Shown: in pieces, positions 6,181-10,107 of the stretch
Layout: each line of letters starts with the position of its first letter
Numbering within the stretch: the first letter of the stretch is position 1
Assembly: GCA_015661985.1 (NCBI GenBank)
Contig: DQVB01000303.1
Coordinates: forward strand, 1-10,107
Reading direction: 5' to 3'
DNA length: 10,107 nucleotides
Source: Planctomycetota bacterium
Lineage (GTDB): Bacteria > Planctomycetota > Planctomycetia > Pirellulales > Thermoguttaceae
Translations under genes and position numbers: made by a program
The notes under the pieces: model-generated
What the model saw: only the letters and a program-made list of their open reading frames with translations
Told to the model about the DNA's origin: nothing
The model's database searches: none

Positions 6181-7045
6181 CGCCCGCTCCCGGCCGCGGG
6201 GGTCAGCCGGGATGTGATCGAGGAGATCCAGAAAGCGGAACCTCCAGCGGCGGTTCGGCGAGCCGAAGTTGAAGCATTTGAAGCAGATTGCCATTGACGA
6301 GATTTCCACGGGGAAGGGGCACCATTGCCTGACGATTGTGATGGATCTGCCAAGCGCCCGCGGTGCTTCACGTAGGGGAAGGCAAAGGGGCCGACGCGTT
6401 GGAGCCTTTCTGGGGGCGGCTGCGGGCCGGTGGGGCGAAGATCGAGGTGGTGGCCACGGACTTGTCGCCGGCCTGCATCGGGGTGGTGGCGAGGCATTTG
6501 CCGGAGGCCACGTTGGTGTTCGATCGTTTCCACGTGGTCAAGCTGTACAACGAGAAGCTATCGCAGTTGCGGCGTGAGTTGTACGCCCAGCTGAAGGACA
6601 CGATGGCCGAGTCGGTACTGAAGGGTATCCGGTGGTTGCTCTTGAAACGGCCGGAGAACCTGGACCCCAGCCGGAACGCGCCGGAACGTTTGGGGGAGGG
6701 GTTGGGTCTGAATGAGCCGCTGGCCACGGCGTACTACCTGAAGGAAGAGCTCAGCGAGATCCGGGATCAAGAGGAGCGGGAGCAGGCCGAGGCGTTGTTG
6801 ATGGATTGGATCCTGTACGCCGAATCGACGAAGATCCCGATGCCGGTGAAGTTTGCCAAAACGGTGCGGCTGCACGCTTTCGGAATTCTGGCCTGGTACG
6901 ACTACCCCGTTTCCACGGGTGCTTTGGAGGGGACGAACAACAAGATCAAGACGACGAAACGGTAAGCGTACGGATCCCGAGACCCGGAGTTCTTCAAACT
7001 CAAGATCCCGGGTATCCACCGAACCAGGTCGCTTCAGTCGGGTGA
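6181..7045 (+). pseudogene. decayed ISL3-family transposase, 5' part missing
   Basis: The remnant matches the middle and DDE catalytic domain of ISL3 transposases, but it is spread over several frames. First comes DVIEEIQK (from 6211), which looks like the end of a helix-turn-helix region. An extra base in the AAA at 6232-6234 shifts to RNLQRRFGEPKLKHLKQIAI, followed by DEISTGKGHHCLTIVMDL. A second shift near 6352-6360 leads to VLHVGEGKGADALEPFW and on to VATDLSPA, VFDRFHVVKLYNEKLSQLRR, GIRWLLLKRPENLD, PLATAYYLKEEL and GALEGTNNKIKTTKR. A TAA at 6963-6965 stands where relatives usually have Gln (CAA), and beyond it AYGSRDPEFFKLKIPGIHRT continues. One missing base near 7031 then gives ASVG and the natural TGA at 7043-7045. 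The DDE acids (Asp in IAIDE, Asp in VATDLSPA, Glu in LEGTNNK) remain. The zinc-finger N-terminus is absent and no terminal inverted repeats were found, so the element cannot be active. The start coordinate is approximate. Confidence 0.85.
6363..6965 (+). mobile_element. longest intact reading frame of the ISL3 transposase remnant
   Basis: This 200-codon stretch is the best-preserved part of the ISL3 remnant and holds two of the three DDE acids. An automatic gene finder would probably call it a transposase. It begins after a frameshift and ends at a premature TAA, so it lacks the helix-turn-helix, the zinc-binding N-terminus and the first catalytic Asp. It should be read as part of the pseudogene, not as a separate gene. 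The left and right ends of the original insertion sequence could not be located. Confidence 0.75.
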
Positions 7046-7122
7046 ACCTGTCTTGTGCGGTTTTCGCTGGCTACGGCGCGCTGGGCTGCCGCAACGATCC
7101 GCCCGCAACGATCGGCACGGGG
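7046..7122. other. gap between ISL3 remnant and rpoC stop
   Basis: This short non-coding junction joins the 3' end of the transposase remnant to the 3' end of rpoC (convergent). It should contain the right end of the insertion sequence and any rpoC terminator. Neither a clear terminal inverted repeat nor a stem with a T run could be identified. Only the 11-bp direct repeat at 7089-7113 stands out. Confidence 0.4.
7089..7113. repeat. 11-bp direct repeat behind rpoC
   Basis: CCGCAACGATC occurs at 7089-7099 and again at 7103-7113, a period of 14. It lies in the 77-base gap between the transposase remnant and the rpoC stop codon. It could be a trace of the insertion or slippage, a small tandem duplication, or chance. 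No intrinsic terminator with a T run was seen for rpoC in this gap. Confidence 0.6.
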
Positions 7123-10107
7123 TTACTCGGTCGGCGGGAGCGGTTCTGGGGTTCCGGGCGGGCCCTCGGACGTGGCGGGGCCGGCCGGTTCGCTGGGCGG
7201 ACTGGACCTGCTGGGCCGCGGGGCGTTTTCCAGCAGGGCGAAGGACTGCTCGGCGGCTGGTTCGGGCGCCGCCGGAATATCGCGCAGCGCCTCGGGCCGG
7301 AAACGCACCTCGCTGTCCTGGTACCGTTTGAAGCCGGTTCCGGCGGGGATGAGGTGGCCGAGGATGACATTCTCCTTCAGGCCCACCAGCCGGTCGACTT
7401 TGCCGGCCAGGGCTGCTTCGGTGAGCACTTTGGTCGTCTCCTGGAAGCTGGCTGCCGAGATGAAGCTGGAGCTCTGCACGGCGGCCTTGGTGATCCCCAG
7501 CAGCTGGGTGGAAGCGGTAGCGGGGCTCGGCTTGACGGCTTCGGCCGGCTGGCCCCCTTCGGCTTCCACCTCGGCGTTCTCTTGTTCGAAGACCTCGCGG
7601 GGGACGATATCGCCTTCTTGGAAGCGCGTGTCGCCGGGTTGGGTGATCTTCAGGCAGCGGGCCAGTTCTTCGTTCTTCTTGCGGAACTCGAACTTGTCCA
7701 TGACGCTGCCTTCCAGAAGTCCGGTATCGCCGCCCGATTCGACGCGCACCTTGCGGAGCATCTGGGCCACGATGATTTCGATGTGCTTGTCGTTGATGTC
7801 CACGCGCTGGCTGCGGTAGACGTTTTGGATTTCCCGGACCAGGTATTGTTGGACGGCTTCTTCGCCGGAGATGCGGAGGATGTCGTGGGGAACGAGTGGG
7901 CCATCGACGAGGGCTTCGCCGGCGCGGACGAAATCGCCCGTGTGCACTCGGAGGTGTTTGCCGTGGGAGACGAGGTGTTCCCGTTCGATGCCCGATTCGC
8001 TGCGCACGATGATCGTGCGCCGGCCGCGCCGTTTTTCACCCAGGATTTCCACAGTGCCGTCGATCTCGGCGATCACGGCGGGGTCTTTGGGTCGTCGGGC
8101 TTCGAAGATTTCGGTGACCCGTGGCAGGCCGCCTGTGATATCCTGGGTACCGGACACTTCGCGCGGGGTTTTCGCCAGGAGGGTACCGGCGGAGACCTGC
8201 TTGCCTTCCTCCACTTCGATGTGGGCTTTTTCGGGGAGGTAATAGAAATCGAGGATCTTGCCGTTGGCGTCCTCCAGGATGATCTGGGGGTGGAGATCGC
8301 CTTTGTGTTCCATGACGAAGCGGCGGATGGTGCCGGCGGCATCTTTTTCCAGGCGGACGGTCTCGCCTTCGATGATATCTTCGTAGCGCACCTTGCCGCC
8401 CACCTCGGCAAGGATGGGGATACTGTGCGGGTCCCATTGGCAGAGCACGGTGCCGGCTTCGACTTGCTGGCCATCTTCGATCATCAGGTGGGCGCCGGCG
8501 GGGACTTCGCATTTTTCAAGTTCCCGGCCTTTCGGGTCCAGCAGGGAGATTTCGCCGTTGCGCGTGAGGACCACATTCTGGCCGGCGTCGTTGCGCACCA
8601 CCTTGAGCCGCGTGAACCGGGCGGTGCCGGCCCGTTTGGCCTTGATCTCGCTTTCCTCCACCGCCCGAGCCGCGGTGCCGCCGATGTGGAACGTGCGCAT
8701 GGTAAGCTGGGTGCCCGGCTCTCCGATGCTCTGGGCGGCGATGATGCCCACGGCCAGTCCCTCTTCGACGAGCTGGCCGGTGGAAAGGTCCATACCGTAG
8801 CACAGGGCGCAGACGCCCAGCGGGGCTTCGCAGGTCATCGCCGATCGCACCTGGATCTTCTCCAGTCCCATTTCTTCGATGCGGCGGGCGATGTCGCCGG
8901 TGATGAGTTCGTTTTCCCGCACGATCACCTCGTCCGTGACGGGGTTGACAATATTGGCCCGGCTGACGCGGCCGCGGATCGATTCGGCCAGGCTCACCTC
9001 GACCTTTTCGCCCCGGTAGATCACGCCCTTGGTGAGCCCCTGGGTGGTGCCGCAGTCGTGCATGGTGATGACCACGTTCTGGGCGACGTCGGCCAGTTTG
9101 CGGGTCAGGTAACCCGAGTCGGCGGTCTTCAGGGCGGTGTCGGCCAAACCCTTGCGGGCTCCGTGGGTGGAGCTGAAGTACTCCAGCACGCTGAGGCCTT
9201 CGCGGAAGTTGGCCTTGATGGGGGTTTCGATGATCTTGCCGGACGGTTTGGCCATCAGGCCGCGCATCCCGGACAGCTGGCGGATCTGTTCCACGCCGCC
9301 GCGGGCTCCGGAATGGGCCATCAGGTAGATGGGGTTGACGTATCCCGGCTTGCGGTAATCGGTATGCAGGGCGTGCATCATGCGCGAGGTGATCTCCTCG
9401 CGGGCATGGGTCCACGCATCCAGAATCTGGTTGTAGCGTTCCCCTTCGGTGATGATCCCGCGCTGGTAGAGCTTGTGGATGCGCAAGACCTTCCTTTCCG
9501 CCTCGGCGATGATCTTTTCCTTTTCCTTGGGGGTGATGAGGTCATCGGTGGCGAAGGACAGGCCGCTCAGGGTGGCGCAGCGGAAGCCCGTGCGGTTCAT
9601 CTCGTCCAACAGTTCGATGGTGGCCCGACGTCCGAGGATCTCGTAGCAATCGGAGATGACTTCGGACAGCTCGCCGCTGCGCAGCGGCGTGTTGTAGTAG
9701 GGCATGCCCGGGGGGAGCATCTCGTTGAACAGCACACGGCCCACGGTGGTTTCCACCACGGCGCCGGGAGGCAGGTCCGGCTGGCCCTTGACACGCCGCC
9801 CGGGGGCCAACCGGACTTTGATTGTGGCGTGGGTGTCGACGATACCCAGCGAGTAGGCCAGCTCCACTTCGGCGGGCGAAGCGAAAACCATCCCTTGCCC
9901 TTTCCGGTTGGGCAGTTCGCAGGTCAAATAGTAGCAGCCCATCACCACGTCCTGCGAAGGGCTGATGATGGGCCGCCCATTGGCCGGCCCGAAGATGTTG
10001 TGGATCGACATCAGCAGGGTATGGGCCTCCACCTGGGCCTCCAGCGACAGGGGGAGGTGGACGGCCATCTGGTCGCCGTCGAAGTCGGCATTGAAGCCTT
10101 TGCAGAC
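7123..10107 (-). CDS. rpoC: RNA polymerase beta' subunit, C-terminal two thirds (5' end outside window)
   Basis: The frame is open from the right edge to TAA at 7123-7125 and gives 994 residues; the start codon lies beyond 10107. The first visible residues include the catalytic NADFDGDQMAVH motif (6-17), whose three Asp bind the Mg2+ of the polymerase active centre. Then come the bridge helix region (NPIYLMAHSGARGG to MRGLMAKPSG, about 258-290), the F-loop STHGARKGLADTALKTADSG (about 312-332), the second zinc site (Cys352, then CEAPLGVCALC with Cys426, Cys433 and Cys436), and the trigger loop IGEPGTQLTMRTFHIGG (about 461-477). The jaw and C-terminal parts follow, with TGGLPRVTEIFEARRP and SFISAASFQETTKVLTEAA. 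The distance from the active site to the end is about 40 residues longer than in E. coli. The excess is a Pro/Ser/Glu-rich tail after RFRPEALRD, probably disordered. rpoB is expected upstream, outside the window. Downstream lies an IS remnant on the opposite strand instead of the frequent rpsL/rpsG genes. Confidence 0.99.
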   Translation of the reverse strand, partial: VCKGFNADFDGDQMAVHLPLSLEAQVEAHTLLMSIHNIFGPANGRPIISPSQDVVMGCYYLTCELPNRKGQGMVFASPAEVELAYSLGIVDTHATIKVRLAPGRRVKGQPDLPPGAVVETTVGRVLFNEMLPPGMPYYNTPLRSGELSEVISDCYEILGRRATIELLDEMNRTGFRCATLSGLSFATDDLITPKEKEKIIAEAERKVLRIHKLYQRGIITEGERYNQILDAWTHAREEITSRMMHALHTDYRKPGYVNPIYLMAHSGARGGVEQIRQLSGMRGLMAKPSGKIIETPIKANFREGLSVLEYFSSTHGARKGLADTALKTADSGYLTRKLADVAQNVVITMHDCGTTQGLTKGVIYRGEKVEVSLAESIRGRVSRANIVNPVTDEVIVRENELITGDIARRIEEMGLEKIQVRSAMTCEAPLGVCALCYGMDLSTGQLVEEGLAVGIIAAQSIGEPGTQLTMRTFHIGGTAARAVEESEIKAKRAGTARFTRLKVVRNDAGQNVVLTRNGEISLLDPKGRELEKCEVPAGAHLMIEDGQQVEAGTVLCQWDPHSIPILAEVGGKVRYEDIIEGETVRLEKDAAGTIRRFVMEHKGDLHPQIILEDANGKILDFYYLPEKAHIEVEEGKQVSAGTLLAKTPREVSGTQDITGGLPRVTEIFEARRPKDPAVIAEIDGTVEILGEKRRGRRTIIVRSESGIEREHLVSHGKHLRVHTGDFVRAGEALVDGPLVPHDILRISGEEAVQQYLVREIQNVYRSQRVDINDKHIEIIVAQMLRKVRVESGGDTGLLEGSVMDKFEFRKKNEELARCLKITQPGDTRFQEGDIVPREVFEQENAEVEAEGGQPAEAVKPSPATASTQLLGITKAAVQSSSFISAASFQETTKVLTEAALAGKVDRLVGLKENVILGHLIPAGTGFKRYQDSEVRFRPEALRDIPAAPEPAAEQSFALLENAPRPSRSSPPSEPAGPATSEGPPGTPEPLPPTE

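Noticed and set aside
1..10107. CRISPR array, tRNA, rRNA, toxin-antitoxin or phage-defence module
   Set aside because: No regularly spaced repeats, cloverleaf-like segments, small paired genes or defence-type domains were found by reading both strands.

Overview
This GC-rich bacterial window looks like a planctomycete chromosome. The main clue is a secreted protein that joins a methyltransferase-like domain to two PQQ-type beta-propellers, an architecture I associate with Planctomycetes. The other clues are a GH62-type arabinofuranosidase of the non-actinobacterial kind, a paralog of the DapA/NanA aldolase family, and wide gene spacing with many strand changes. The taxonomic call is an inference, because there is no rRNA gene or other decisive marker.

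Layout from left to right. The last 22 codons of an unidentified plus-strand gene (2-70) converge on a minus-strand DapA/NanA-type aldolase gene (166-1119). A 548-base gap with no convincing gene separates that gene from the divergent, large plus-strand methyltransferase/propeller gene (1668-4883). This gene converges on a minus-strand GH62 glycosidase gene (4981-6033) across a gap of about 97 bases that contains a perfect 7-bp hairpin. Next comes the decayed 3' part of an ISL3-family transposase (about 6181-7045, plus), broken by three apparent frameshifts and one in-frame stop. It lies only about 77 bases past the 3' end of rpoC (7123 to beyond the right edge, minus), which encodes the RNA polymerase beta' subunit from the catalytic NADFDGD motif to its C-terminus.

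How the genes may work together. rpoC is core transcription machinery and the rest is accessory. The GH62 enzyme should be exported and release arabinose side chains from plant-type polysaccharides. The aldolase could act on a 2-keto-3-deoxy sugar acid, and the exported propeller protein may act at the cell surface or in the periplasm. A shared role in sugar use is possible, but the genes are not in one operon (three strand switches), so this is only an inference.

No CRISPR array, tRNA, rRNA or defence system was seen. The most unusual items are the exported methyltransferase-propeller fusion, whose SAM motif is degenerate, the GH62 enzyme in this context, the long leader region between 1120 and 1667, and the ISL3 remnant directly behind rpoC.
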